Positions 23,801 to 39,243 of a stretch of DNA of 64,000 bases are shown one piece after another. Each line of letters begins with the position of its first letter. Position 1 is the stretch's first letter. Location: NCBI GenBank assembly GCA_000708835.1, contig DF236999.1:189876-253875 (forward strand), read 5' to 3'. The notes under the pieces were generated by a model, which saw nothing but the letters and a program-made list of their open reading frames with translations, made no database searches and was not told where the DNA came from. Made by a program: the position numbers and the translations under genes. This DNA is from Klebsormidium nitens. Taxonomy: Eukaryota > Streptophyta > Klebsormidiophyceae > Klebsormidiales > Klebsormidiaceae.

Positions 23801-26800
23801 GTACTGCCACGTGGACCGTCTCCTTGAGGGCCGCCAATTCCGTCTGCGGTAAGTCCGATGCAGACCCCTCAACTCCCACCCCGCCACTACAGTCACCCGT
23901 TTTTCCTGCCACCGTTTCCTTCCCCTTCTCTTCGCTACTCCCCGCAGATTCGTCTTCTGTTGTCCCACTCTCTTCCACACCAGCACTGCCTGCGGGCCTC
24001 TCTCCCTCCTCGTCGATCCTCGCCAAAGGCCCCACACTCCGCGCCTCTCGCACCCTCCCCTCCAACCGCACCAATTCCTTTTTCACCCCCTCGTTCTCGC
24101 TCGCAAGTTCTACATTCTGCTTTTTGAAACTCTCCGCTGCCGCCTTCGCCCGCGCGCTCTCGTCTCGCGCCTTCGCTAGCCCCGCCTCTAGTTGCCGCAC
24201 TCTTTGCTTGAGGCCCTGTATTTCGTCCTCCCGCTCCTGGACCTGCGCCCGCCGCCTGTGGACTTCGGCGGCAAAGTGCCGCCCCTCCTCCACCAGGGCC
24301 TCCATGATCGACGCCTGGGCGCGCAGCTCGTCACGCTCTGACGTCAGCTGACGTACCTGGGCGGTGAGAGACGAAGAATAAGCGGAAAGGCTGGAAGCCT
24401 GCATTGGAGGGCTCTGCATGAGCCATCTTCGCCCACCCGACCAATGAGAACGAATCAGGAAGGATTAAATATTTAAGGGCTGCCGTTCATGCTCCCCATT
24501 CGAAGAACGGGTTCATCTTGGAAAATGCACTTTTGCACGGCCCAAGAGAAGACGCACTTTAGAACGAGGCCAGATCGACCGCTCAGATCGAAGGCAGCGG
24601 CTCGATCGAGCGGTTCATGCATTCGGCAGACTGTTCGGACAAGCTTCGGCCCCCTTACTTGGCGCTCCTTTTGCACCCGCTCCACGTCGGCCCAGTTCTT
24701 GAGCGCAGACTGCTGGGTCGCCTTCCGGTTGTACTCCTCCTCTAGTTGGCTCTCCACGGCTGCGCGCTCCGCCTGGGCCGCAGCCAGCGATGACGCCATC
24801 ACCTGTGGGAATGACGTCACAAGCATTGAGGGAGCTGCCAGCTTGTTACAGACCCCTAGTTCCGAGGCACAAGTCTCCAAGCAGACTCGCTGTTTCGGAG
24901 ATTCGTCCTAGGATCTTGTAAGGTTCCGCGTTGATCGAGTGCTCATCTGCGGTCATCAGGGCCAATGAGAACGCTAGTACCAATCACGTGGTATGCAAAG
25001 TACAGACCCGGTACAGGCTTTATCTAGACCGGCAATTACAAAGCTGTGCGCGGACTGGAGATGCGAAGCTGGTGTCTCTGGCAGTTTCCAGTCGACACGG
25101 AACCTAACGTCCAGCACGATAACCATACGGCGTCAATCCACAGGACTTCAGACACATCCTTCCCGCAACACTCTGGAGACGAGTAACCCATTGGAAGCCC
25201 ACCTTTGCATTCTCCTCTGCCGCCTGCGCCCGACTCTCGGCCGCCCGCCGTGCCTCCCGTTCTTCTGCCAGCTGGCGCCCCACATCCCGCACCTCCTTCC
25301 CCTCTCCCGACAGCCCCACTGCCGAGCCATTCCCACCGCTCCTTGCATCTACCGAGCCCCTGCTGGGTTTCAACGGGGATGCCGGCACCGCTTCCAAGGG
25401 CCCCATGCTCCACTCAGGAGACACCCCCCGACCCCTTTCCTCCTGCTCAATCAACCCAGTTGACACACCGGTTGATGCGCCAATCGGCCCACTGCTGTTT
25501 ATGGTCTCTGCCCCGGTTGTTGCAAGCTGGCTCTCCCCATCCCGGCTGCTCAGAGCCCCCTCCGGAGAGTCGGTCTCCACTTCTCCGCTGAGTTCGATAC
25601 TGACCATGTCATCCAGGCTTCCGCGCCGCACCGGCCCTGCGACACTGTCGAACCTCTTCTGCAGGTTTCGAACGGTCGTCTGTTTGGGTCGCCCCGCGCC
25701 GCCATCGGTCGCAAACTCGGGCGTCACCGGCTCCTCAGGAAGAACAACTGTCAACGGTTCCGTGCCCGGGGCCTTCCCCCGACCGCTCGACAGGTGCTTC
25801 AGGGCGCTCATCAGCTGGATGGGCTTGGCCCGGCTTCGCCTGTTAGAGCCCCCAGGAGACTTCACCGACCTCCGATATGGAGGGGAGTGCACTTGCACAG
25901 CTTGCTTCCTGGATTTCGAAGCAGCTTTCTTGGCGGAGCCTGTGCGTTGCCCCGCCGTTTCAGACGAGTAGTCTAAGTCCTCCCCTTCTAGCTCGGTGAT
26001 AAGCCCCGGCCTCTGTCCCGTCGTCCGCGTTTCTTCCCCCGGCTCCATTTTAGCGATAATCCGCGCCGGCAGATCGTCTTCCTTTCCGGCAGGTTGGGCC
26101 TGTAAACCGTTGCCCCGAACGAGAGGCCCTGTTGGGTTTGCCGTCCACAGCGTTTGGGGGAGAACAAGCCCAGAGTCGCTCTTCCGACGAGGCCTCGGAT
26201 TGGGCGCCCACAAACTTGCCCCGTCAGCCACTGTTCTCAAGCCTTCAGCCCTTGGCGCAGCCGGCTTCCTCGTCTCGACTCCCTCCGCGTCCCCCCTGTC
26301 AGCTCTAGGCTCCCGTTCCGGCTCTGCCGGCACCGCCACTACTTCTGTTCGTTTCTGTGCTTGCGTAGAGACATCCAAAATGGGGTCTCTACGCTCTGAC
26401 TGGTCCTCTTCAGTTATCAGTTGGTTCGCACTACCGGAGGTCGCGACACGCTCCATATTCGGAGCAGTTTCAGCTCTACCCTCGAGGGACGTCCGTTTTA
26501 GTGCGGCCAAAGGAGGGCCACTTTGCGACGGAGTTGGTGGCACCGAGAAGAACTCTTCGTTTCCGGAGCTGGCAACGGGGACCGCTTTCCCCGCATCCCG
26601 TAAAACACCTTCCACAAAGTTTTCCGAGACGACCAACGTCGCCGCACTTGTAACACTGCTCCTCACGACTTGCTCACCCGGGCCCCTTTCTACGTTCGCC
26701 TTCGCCGGAGCCTGTGTATTCGACTCCGTCGCAACGCTCTTCCCCCTTCCAACCCCCTCGAGGCCGCTCGTAAGCGAAGCAGGCAGAATGGTTCGGCCCC

Positions 26801-29245
26801 AGTACGAGTCCGTTTTGCTCGACCGCTGGTTCTGCCGCTGTGCGGCCGCCCTGCTACTAATGGGCAGGCTGCTGATGTCCAGCATCTCCCCAATGCGGCT
26901 CAGCCGCCGCTCGATGCTGTCCGGATCAACCACCCTTTCAGAGGTGTAGCCGTTCTCTGTCTCAACGGGAGGAACGCCTGACGTGGAGGCAAGCGCAGGA
27001 CGCCCTTGGCTGACACCAGCCACATTGGCATCCGCCTCTCCTTGCCCGGCTTCGGTAACAGAAAGAGCGCCGTCGACTGGCAACCCTGCAACACTAGTTG
27101 CGTCCGACTCCCCCACCCTTTTCCGTTCAAAAGCGTCAGACCCCCGAGAGTCTGCCCCTTCCTCGTTCTCCGCTTTCGCTTCTCCGTAGGTCCCCTCTTC
27201 TCTATACCCGTCTCCCTTCGACGCCACTGGCCCTTTCGTGAATATTTCAACGCCCCTACGCGCTGCCAGGGGAGCGCTGTCCCCACCGACTGGACTTCCC
27301 AGCATGCCGTGCAACTGTTTGCGTTTCTGGTCGAGCGCGACTTCAAGAGCGGCTTCCGCAGCCAAGGACTCGAGGGCCAGAGACGGCCTGGTGCCAGAGG
27401 GGGCGCCAAAACCGGGGGCTGTGCTGCCGAAAGCGGAGCTGGCGTGTCCGAGGGCCTGGTGAGGAGAGAGAATCATCAAAGGAAGTGCATGCCGCTTGCC
27501 ACAGGCCAATGACGAAGTGACACGTCTTGTTACCAGGTAGAAATATTGCGTTACAATCAAGGTTGAATTGCGTCCAGCTTCAGAGAACCTTTGGCTGGGT
27601 AGATATGACCTGCGACTGGAGTCAGCACTGATCCCCCACGAGTTCCAAGAGGGCTGCCTCTGCCCATCAGAACAAGCAAAAAGTGTCAGGGGGGCCATAC
27701 CTGAGGTGAGGGCTGAGGGGACGGAACGTTGCTGTCACTGTGCTCCCAGTACGTCTGTGCAGCAGACTGCAGGCGGGCTTCTAAGCTGATTGTCGAAGCT
27801 CCTGCACCCAGAGCAGGACAACTACCTGATTGAGCGCGGAAGGATCTGCAAAAAGCTCTTCCCGGCGTAGACGCATTGGTCTATCTCTTGTAAGGAAATG
27901 AAAGGAACACGCAGGAGAGCCCCAGATGTTGCGGAACCTTGGGAGGTAAAGTAAGGAGACGTACCACGACCTACGTCCGAACTTGGACATCCTTTCACAG
28001 CATCAGACTCAGGGTTGTGCCCAATTGCGCGCGCGTTTGACAGAAGATTACAGACAGACATGTAATGGACCGGTACTGGTTGGGCAATAGTCGAACATGT
28101 GTAGAGAAAACATGGGACACTCACCTCCGGTGGTTTTCCCTCCTTCTCTGTCGGGATCAGCGAACTCACGGGCAGTGCTCGGAAACCAGTGGCTGCCTCT
28201 ACTGACTTCCGTTTGAAGTCTTCTGTCTCCTGGTGCCCCCCTGTAGTGGTTTGCTCTAGCTGTCGCCGAAAGAGGGTCGTTTAACCCAGAAAACGCCCTG
28301 CTAGGTTGGTAAGCGGGGTATGCAGAGGCTGTAGACCCTTCCAGCCAAGATGACTGGCTAGGATAGGAAGGGCTGGAAGTCTGCGATTGCTGTGGCTGGA
28401 AGCTGGGCATATAAGAAGCCGGTTGCGTCCTCTGTGAGTCTACAAACAAGCTGGACGACCCGTTACGAACAGTCGGTGGCTTTTCTTGCCAGGGGTAGCT
28501 GCTTGTGTGATCGAAGGGGGTAAAGACCCTAGATGGCTTGTGGAAGGTATGTGATGGCAATTGGAGCGGCTCAACCAGTGGTCTTTTTGATGCCTGAGAG
28601 CTGCTCGCTACATGATTGGTGGCTTGTCTCCTTGGACTTCTTTGGTAGCTTGGCTCAGGGTAAAATGCTGACGTCTTTGAGCTCAAGACATCTGCACGAG
28701 TGTCCCAATGCCTACCAGGGGCACCAGACGTCCTACTGGTTGCAGTATCATACTGCAACTGAGTATGCCCTTCAGGAGGATTCAGATCAAACGCTATCGA
28801 AATTGGCCTCAAGCCTTGCGGCTGGGATGAGAGCTGAGCCCATCCGTTTGCACTGCGGAGATCAGCAATGGGTGCCGCAGTCTCGTGCCACGGAGCGCTG
28901 CGGCCCAAGACGGGCCGACGTAATTGCGCCCCCCTTGGTGGCGGTGCCTGTTTGGGCCCTCCTGAACTGTATGCATCTGGGGAAGAAAGTACTTTTAGTC
29001 AAGCCATGCAAGATCTGTGCAGTTGGTCAAGTAAGGTCCAGGTGATGGAAAGGGCAAAATCAAAGGCGTTTCCTGAGCACACCAAGACAATTCAAAGGTA
29101 AACCCTGGACTAGCCAGCCTCACACAATTCTAGCTGGAAAGCCCCTGGAAAGCAAGCAGTTTTGAGTTTTCAATAGTGAGTCAGCTGACTTACCACGCTC
29201 CTTTGCAGCATATCTGCTTGGAGAGAGGTCCTGATATGGCCCCAT
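17851..29245 (-). CDS. Giant coiled-coil protein (~2,449 aa)
   Basis: Twelve exons, in coding order: 29245-29194, 28976-28125, 27884-27826, 27766-27701, 27455-25203, 24802-24659, 24356-22326, 21984-21670, 21080-20857, 20222-19835, 19479-19246, 18582-17851; phases agree throughout and no internal stop remains. Residues 1-1090 are Ser/Pro/Gln-rich and probably disordered. From about 1095 to the end the protein is almost unbroken heptad-like Glu/Lys/Arg/Ala/Leu sequence (for example AAAQAERAAVESQLEEEY, AEARVAELEALLEEAKKK) with a less regular acidic stretch near 1250-1600. It ends TLDTPRKW. No motor, kinase, membrane or known targeting domain is visible. By shape it could be a cytoskeletal, Golgi-tether or nuclear-envelope scaffold, but that is only inference. 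The start ATG (GCCATGG) follows an in-frame stop 48 bases upstream. The joins at 27884 and 27766 are the least certain. Confidence 0.8.
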
Positions 29246-30024
29246 GGCTGCATTCCCTTTTGCCAGTCCCTTGACTGCCAGCGAGGGCAGTCAGTCCCTT
29301 AGTGTTCAGAATGCAGCTGACATTGGGTGTGGGTATGTTCCTCGTATACAACATAGGCTTCTCGAACCTGGCAGACTATGATTCCAAGAAAGCACCTTTT
29401 AAGTTCGAACCTGGAAACCTCCACTTTTCAAGGCATGCTTTTCAGCACCTGGTTTTGGAACCCTAATTTTGAAGCTCGGCGTACATTGAAGCCCCAGCTT
29501 TGGACTTCACGAACAATGTACCTGTGTGTTCAAATTGCAGAATGGCGCCCGAGAACACCTTCTGATGAGAAGCCTGCTGTTTGGAAACCTCAAAGCCTTT
29601 CTCACGAGCTGATGAGGACGCCATCAGGAGGACGTACACGGTACAGTCCCGAGTACTCTAGATAGTAACAGTATCAGAGTACACTGTGTCAGTGTGTGTA
29701 CAGTCAGAGACTAGACTCGGAGTCAGAGTCATTGTCCAACCCGGAGTCGCTTCCTTTGGAAAGTCGAATTGGCGCCACTCGACCGGCCGGTTGGTACTGC
29801 CCAAGGGAAAGATGAGAACCAAGGGGCGAATCGAAGCTGTCCGATCGCTTGGACTTGACTTCGTGTGACAATCTGGCCGTCTAGAGTCTGAGCACATTGT
29901 CCTGTGCGGCCGGTCCATGTCTCCGTGCCGAACTAGGATGTGATCGAATGCTGCGGCAGCCGTGCAGATGACGGATCAAAATTTTGGAGGTGCTGATCGC
30001 CAGAGAGCGCTGTCTGACGTCGCA
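29246..30024. promoter_or_regulatory. Divergent intergenic region (coiled-coil gene / COX7a)
   Basis: 779 bases separating two opposite start codons; it must contain both promoters and leaders. No element is assigned. Confidence 0.35.
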
Positions 30025-30929
30025 ATGGCGGGGGAAGGTGGGGTTCTGGAAAAGCAGCACTATTTCCAGGCGCAGAAGGCGTTCGTGCACCTGAAGGTAG
30101 GAACATCCAAAGACCCCGGCTGGTTGGATGTGTTCCCTCAATGGGAAGGAATGAAGGAAAGAGGGACGCTTTGCTCTGGTTTCACGTCCAACATAGATTG
30201 ATCAGGGAACTGTGATGTATCTGCGAGAGCCTTTTTCTACCCCTTGTGCATGTGAGCTCTTTCACATTGAGCATCCTGGATTATTATGCTCCTCCGGACC
30301 TGACTTCCACAGGTTCGCATTGCAACAGGGCAAGCATGACCGGATCACAAGCGTAATCATCCCCGTAGCTTTTGTCAGCATCAGCGGCTTCCTTATGGTG
30401 AGCTTTTGCAATATGCATAGCTTAACAACATAATAGGGAATGTCAGATTTGAAGGGGATGGTTGAGATGCTCAAACATTCTTGTCTTGGTCCCGACTGAC
30501 ACTAGGCTTTTACCGTGAAAGTTGCACACTTGAATCCCAACGGCAGAAAGATCAATAAGTGCCAGAATGCCCCACGTTTTTGGCTTGCCCGTTTGCGTGG
30601 CCACAATCAAGTACAAAAGCTTCCTCCTTAACTTTTATTAGGTCCATACTGCCTGAGCCTGTTTTGGAGCAAGACTATGAGAAATTGAAGTTTTTAATCT
30701 ACTTCTGTACTCTATTCTCGCTTCAATTGCATATTCGATCTGGGTGAGTCTGTGGAGTTTGCTAACCTCTTTCGCTCCCTATGACCTCAGTTTTTGAGAT
30801 CTACCTTTAGAGCTTTCTTCGGCCCTTTTTCTTCTAATCAAAGCCTGTCCTACAAATGCCGTGAAAACGTTGCAGGTACGAGGTTTGGTACACATGGCAC
30901 GAGGAACTGGGAAAATTGAAGGTACTTGA
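30025..30929 (+). CDS. Cytochrome c oxidase subunit 7a-like protein (plant COX7a)
   Basis: Three exons: 30025-30096, 30329-30397, 30876-30929; all introns phase 0; 64 residues. The protein (LEKQHYFQAQKAF..., then GKHDRITSVIIPVAF, then GLVHMARGTGKIEGT) lines up end to end with the small plant subunit typified by Arabidopsis AT4G21105: an N-terminal LEKQ..FQ motif, a D-[RK]-ITSV-IP motif at the start of a single membrane helix, and a short basic tail. It would be an accessory subunit of complex IV in the mitochondrial inner membrane. The acceptor at 30328 was chosen over the one at 30312 because only it keeps the frame and reproduces the family spacing. It is easy to miss because each exon is 72 bases or shorter. 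Confidence 0.85.
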
Positions 30930-32100
30930 GAGCATGAGAAGGATATGCTCAATTGAAGCACCACATATATCAGTTGTTGTAGCTGCAACTTCAAGTTGAC
31001 AACTTGCGGGGGAAGGCTCTTTGCCCCATCAGAGTCGACAACTTCCATATGAGCAGAACTATGCGGACTCTCTCATCCTAGTCATCGATTTGATATCATT
31101 TTGTGTTTGTTTTTGCGTTGTTTTTGCTGTACTTGTGCCACCATTTTTGTGATTCTGAATTTAGCAACAAATGCAGCAAGCATATGGGTTGGTCTGATTC
31201 ATACAATTGCGACGTAGGTTGTTCTTTCGCATGCTCAAGCACCCAGGCTCATCCTGCAATGATCACTCAAGGGCACAAGGTGATATATACAAGTGCATGT
31301 GACTAGCTGTCTCGAAAATTTGTCATGTGCTTATTTAGTACGATCCTACTAACAATGGTACTGACTTGTTCTCCCTGCCCGAGATCATGCAGAACTTTCA
31401 GACTCGAATGACCATGCAAATGTATATACTGCCGAACTTAGAGGCTTATCCGCACTTGTTGACCATCATTTATTGGCTGTGGCCTCCACGCTCGAGCTGA
31501 TCGGCCTTTGTTGCGGAGAAAGTGCGATCTAGATCTTCGACATATATATGTCTTATGTATTGCCTCTTTACGTTTCTTTCCATGCGTTTCTTTCCGTGCC
31601 ACTTAACCGAATACTTACTATAAATTAGGCCAGATCGCGGCGCAGTCGTGCATTCAACTTGCCATGACACATGCACGATCAGTGATCGGCTCAGCCGATC
31701 TTAGCACAACATGATGTGCATATATGCATTGGAGCTCCGGCACAATCCAATGAGGTCACGAATTGGTTCTCTTTGAAGAGCTTCTGTCGGAAGCTCTCAT
31801 ATCGGATTGCGGCACCTCGAGTCCTAGCACCTCAAGCGGCCATCATTGCATGCACTCATGTCAGCCTGGTCCCATGGTCAGCCCTGCCATTGAGGATAAT
31901 CCATGGTGCAGGGGCACCCTAATCCTATCTTCGTTTTACGCTCCAGATCCATGGAAAATGGAAGGACCGTGCGTAGCGCCTTTTACATCCCATGACTCAT
32001 GACACTAGCCAGTCTTGCACAGTCTTCCGGTAATTATGAGGTGTGTTACTACGAGTAATCGTCTGATGAATTCAGAACCAATCAATGAAACCTGAAAGAG
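30930..32100. other. Convergent spacer
   Basis: AT-rich 3-prime flanks of COX7a (+) and the cupin gene (-), about 1.2 kb. Repeated ATGCAT/TGCATG steps occur but no gene, RNA or clear element is seen. Confidence 0.35.
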
Positions 32101-33471
32101 CTAGTGATTCAGATCTTTCCATACTTTGTAATCTGTGTCCGGATGCTTGGGATCAAAGAGACCATCAGTACAAGAAACCAGATTAGTAGACAGCTGAGTA
32201 TCGATGTTTATTACAGCATGAGCAATTGAAGCTCTTCCCACCGTGACTACAACATCGTCTCTTTCAAGAACCACCTCGACATAGCCATGTTCGCTCTCAG
32301 GATTCTCCACCTGCAATGCAACATCAGGCCAATCGATGGGTTGTACCGGCTCCTGCCACATGAACAAATCCTGACCCTCAAAAGCGACCTCTCCCCACAT
32401 CTTCTTATCAAACGCGAATCCAGACAGCTCTGTGAAGTTGGCAACTCAGAGCAGCACCAACAAAGCAAAAGCAACATACTATATAGGCTTCACTCTGGAG
32501 ATCACTCTGGAGATCTGTAAGAGAAGCTGAGTCTCACCCTCCACTTCGTTCTTGCCCCCCACAGGATGAAAGTTTCATTCTTTGTGTGATGCCGGTGATT
32601 CCCCCTGGTCTTGCCAGGTAAGATGATGCCTAGGTGCACATCTTCACATACAGCCGCCCCTTGACAAGGAAGTTCAGCTTTTGGTCAATTTTGAGAAAGG
32701 CAAGCCTCTGCAGTCGGCTCCCACTTTCACAACCGTCTCACTGCCCTTTATCGAAACAGATTTCACATTCAAAGCATATAATATCCCCCAGTTCGTCAAT
32801 TGCCTTTGCTCTTCACATCAAGCGCCCTCCAGATTCCAGTAAATTTTTAGTGGCACCGGCGAATCTTGCTCCTTATGATCAACTTTGCACTGCCGATTTT
32901 GCTGACAGGAAGGGGTGCCTCTGTTTGGCATCAGAGAAGTGCTTTACACACTTTCTCATAGAGACGGTGGTTGTAAGGTTGAAACAGATACATACAAGAG
33001 GCAAGACACGATAACACGCCTAAAAAGTCAACAATTGTGGTTATAAAGTCACACATCACACGTTCAATTATCACCAAATCAGCTCTGAGCACTGATAACC
33101 AGACTCGACTTCCATTCAAGCGAAGTGTGCTAAGCCCCATTGCCCAGAGGCTTACCTTGCAGACCTGCTTGATGGGCTGCCTCCCTTGGATCGACCATCC
33201 AGCCCCGGTCATCAGTTCTTGGATCTCCAGCCCCAGGTTGAAGATCTAGCCTCGCCAAATCAGCATCCAGATGGAGACCACGATCACTATTCGCAAGATT
33301 TTTATACGTCCTAGAAGACGACTTTGTTTCCGAAGGGACTGCAAGCAAATAGAGACCCAGCAGACCACCCAGCGCAACCAAGGAAACAAGAACAATTCTG
33401 ACCTGCTTTGTAAAATCTGCCTTTGGCTGATAGAACTGCTGATACCTGTCCTTGTCGCCCATGTTTCTCAC
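32101..33471 (-). CDS. Membrane-anchored RmlC-like cupin protein
   Basis: Proposed exons, in coding order: 33471-33156, 32659-32538, 32310-32101; 215 residues in frame (ATG at 33471, alternative at 33462). After a short cytosolic N-terminus (MGDKDRYQQFYQPKADF) comes one membrane segment (IVLVSLVALGGLLGLYLLAV, about 27-46), then a lumenal or extracytosolic linker and a single cupin barrel. Cupin motif 1 is recognisable as LPGKTRGNHRHHTKNE, giving the His/His/Glu metal-site pattern, and motif 2 as a Gly-Arg-Ala-Ser-Ile-Ala-His-Ala stretch after YVEVVLERDDVV. Such barrels occur in sugar isomerases/epimerases and binding proteins; which applies is not decided. Alternative acceptors exist (32677 for exon 2; 32427 for exon 3, inserting about 39 residues); I chose the ones with the best pyrimidine tract and cupin spacing. 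Confidence 0.7.
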
Positions 33472-36257
<2,786 letters not shown>

Positions 36258-37366
36258 CCTGTTCGAGGGGGCGCACGCCATCAGCTTTTTCTGACCGCAA
36301 GCTTCGTCGTTTAAAATTTTGGAATCATTCCTTTGGGTTTTCCAATCTTTCCGAGGTCTCATGACCGCTGGACTGTCATCACTCCATCCATGCGCGTGCT
36401 TGAGGATACATCATTTGGCTTTAGGTACATGATATACGTCGACTTCGGAGATGTGCAATCAAGGCCTCGATCAGACCAATGACCATGCACATGCAATGAC
36501 CGTCGGTCCGGTCCGCTCGAATCAAATCGTTGCATTGAACCTTCAGTGTTGAAAATGAGAATGCAATGACCGCATACTAATCTTGTGCTTAATGTTGAGC
36601 TTTCTGCAACTACCGTATGCCGGTCATCATGATTGTCAAATGCACTATGGAGTCTGATGATCTTTGAGTGCATTGTGAAGCTGAGTATATACATGGACGG
36701 TGCACCGTGACTGATGCATGGCTGCAGTCACACCCGGCATGCAGCATGCCGCGCCGGTCCGGGCGCGGCCCCAGCAAGCTCTCGACGTGCATGGCTGCTG
36801 AATACCTCGTAGAGATCGCGGCAGCCTAGAAGCCTTGCATTGGTCTACAAATCAAAAATTCAGATATTGATCGCTTACAAATGTCCTGTCCAGCCCAGCT
36901 GCAGTGTCAGTGACTGTACCATACTGTCTGGCCCTATTTGCATGCATGTCCCAATTATTCGATGACATCCAGCCAATTGAGTCATTTGCCGCCAAAGCAT
37001 GTGGCAAACTACTTGGCACAACGCCTGCGCATGTTGCATGGCATGTGTGACCAAATGTTGTTATGGAACATTTTTGGTCGGGTCTGCTCATGTGATAGAA
37101 AAGTTGAGGAGTGTTTATGGAATCGGATCCGGAAAACAAAGATATAATGCACCAACTTGATGGTGATACCCGACTATATCTAAGCCGGTTGTCTGAACGG
37201 TACAGGTAGACAACCGTCTTCGAGCCTCCGCTCTTATACGATTCTGATGCCGCAGCTTATCTAACTCCTAACAAAGAATATCAAAAGAAGCATGACCGCC
37301 TCAAAACAAATAGCAAAGAGCTTGCATAGACGTAGCTCCAAAGCACCTGGAACAGGCTACAACCAA
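36258..37366. other. Convergent spacer
   Basis: Shared 3-prime flank of UCH37 (+) and NFU (-). It contains GC-rich islands around 36730-36780 and several TGCATG steps. No gene supported. Confidence 0.35.
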
Positions 37367-39243
37367 TTACAGCAACTGTACGGCGGCAATTCCTGGAATC
37401 TTTTCCCTAAGCTTCTGCGTAACCGCCACCCTTACGGTCATCACATTCGCTGCGGGCCCATCAATTTGAACTTTCACAACAGGCCCGTCAATCTTAACAA
37501 GGGTCAGCTCGCCGCCACCCGTCCCCACCAGATAAGGCCGAATCTCGGACAAGACCTGCACACCAGGATACACCAGCTTTTACAACAGCTTCAAAGTAGA
37601 ACATCAAGAAAGGATAGTAAGTCGCATTGCAACAGGGGGGGTGCTGAGCATAAGACCGGAAGAACGTTTCAATCGCTCCCGCCAGACTCAGGGCCGTGGA
37701 GGGCAATAAAAAAAAACAGTCTTGAAAACGGAACTTTCTGCAAAGCCCCCTTGCCAAAAGATGGGTCTCACAATCCGCAGCCTTTTTCTGCAAAGCCCCC
37801 TTGCCAAAAGATGGGTCTCACGATCCGCAGGCTTGTTGATGCTGCCTGATGACAAGGCCTGCTCAAACGGTACAATCTGCCACAAAGTAGGCACGCTGTC
37901 ACCCTCACATTCTCCACGTTCTCGTCCGTCAGCGGCAGCCCCGTTTCCTCGTCCAAAACTTGCTCCACCGCCTGGATTTCCGGAATCTTCTCCATGAGCC
38001 GCCGCTCAATCCCCATCTTCATGGTCATGGTGGAACTGGGGCAGGAGCCGCAAGCCCCCTGAAGCCGCAGCCTTACGGTCAACCCGTCGATCTCCACTAG
38101 CTCAACGTTCCCTCCATCGGCCATGAGATACGGCCGAATCTCGTCCATTACTTTCTCCACATTTTCTTCGGTCAGCGGGACACCTTCGACATCCATGACA
38201 ACCTGAGCCCTACCTGCACCAAGCATATGCCAGGATGGTTGCCAGAGACCGTCTGACGCAAGCAAGAAAGGTGAAACTAAACTAAGTTCCTGTTGAGGTT
38301 TCCAAAGCATGCAGCGATTAAGATAGCAGTGTCAGATTCTCAAGTCTAAGCAAGTCTGCAGAAATGGCCCGATCTTTCAAACTCAGGCAAAATTTGAATA
38401 ACCGCTGTCCGGGGTGAGAGAAAATGTGGGAGCTTCCCGCAGTCTTTCTAGCAAGCATTTTCCACCCACCAAGGAGAGGGCTGCAATGCCCCAACACTGC
38501 AGGATCATGATCTATGACAAAGAACTTTCAACAACCCTGGCATTAAGAAATCTCCAACGAATCCTGGCATCAACAGAGACCCACCTTGTTGAGCGGCTCC
38601 CCTGATGCCTTTTCTAACAGATGCGACTCCTGGGCTCCGCATCCTCGTGCCTGCGAAACTGCTCATCCGGGCACCAATCGACGGTGTTGGGTGCCTTGAA
38701 ATTTTGAACCCCTGCGCCTGCAATCAGTCCCGACGATTGTGAAAAAAATTTCAGCTTTTGAGCGACCTTGAGGAGTAGAACCCTAAGTAAGAATTCCGAA
38801 CCGCTGGTCCCTCATGCAGCCCTGCCACTTCGACTTCCGGCACATAGTGGGACAGATTGCGGAAGGGTGTCTCTCCAAAGGCGACAATCCACGCAGCTTG
38901 AGAACCACCCCAGCGATGCTACTGAACCTGGTTCGACTGCGTTTCATGCAAACCATCTTTGGGAAGCATTTGGAAGGACTTTACTTCACTTCTTGTTTGA
39001 ATGCTGCTAGCCCTGACCACCGGCAATGTTGTTCTGCAATCAGAATCAAATATCTCTTTTGATAGGGCATGAACATACCTTATCCATGCGATGCCTAGAA
39101 CCCCCATAGTGAACTGCACTAAAACTTGGGGTCTGACCGCTCGCTTCTGCTCCACAGCTGCAGTTCCTCCCAGAGTCTCCCAGGACAGCTCCAGATAGGC
39201 TCGCTCTTGAGGCCAAGGACTGTAAGCCTATTGCCCCCGACAT
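37367..39243 (-). CDS. NFU: Plastid-type NifU-like scaffold protein (two NifU domains)
   Basis: Four exons, in coding order: 39243-39079, 38717-38585, 38213-37909, 37555-37367; 263 residues. The first ~100 residues are Ser/Arg/Ala-rich and lack acidic runs, as expected for a chloroplast transit peptide. The first NifU C-terminal domain (about 113-185) has the Fe-S binding motif Cys154-Gly-Ser-Cys157 within [18 protein letters not shown]. The second domain (about 200-263, ending [10 protein letters not shown]) lacks the cysteines, exactly as in plant NFU1-3. The role is assembly and transfer of Fe-S clusters in the stroma, for photosystem I and other clients. Closest in layout to Arabidopsis NFU2/NFU3. 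Confidence 0.92.
37735..37830 (+). repeat. 46-bp tandem direct repeat inside the last NFU intron
   Basis: Copies 37735-37780 and 37785-37830 are separated by 4 bases and differ at one position (A at 37772, G at 37822). Read on the gene strand, each copy starts with a donor-like GTGAGA and ends with an acceptor-like CTTTGCAG. Confidence 0.8.

Noticed and set aside
22555-24351. Long plus-strand frames opposite the coiled-coil exon
   Set aside because: Ser-rich composition produced by the complement of Glu/Ala/Leu codons; the minus strand has the coherent heptad protein and splice sites.
25996-26949. 317-residue plus-strand frame
   Set aside because: Shadow of the 2,253-base disordered exon of the coiled-coil gene on the other strand.
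32740-32908. Minus-strand frame interrupted by a single TGA, resembling a selenoprotein exon
   Set aside because: The segment lies in the cupin intron. Joining exon 1 directly to 32659 keeps the frame and gives a continuous cupin, and no SECIS-like structure was recognised.
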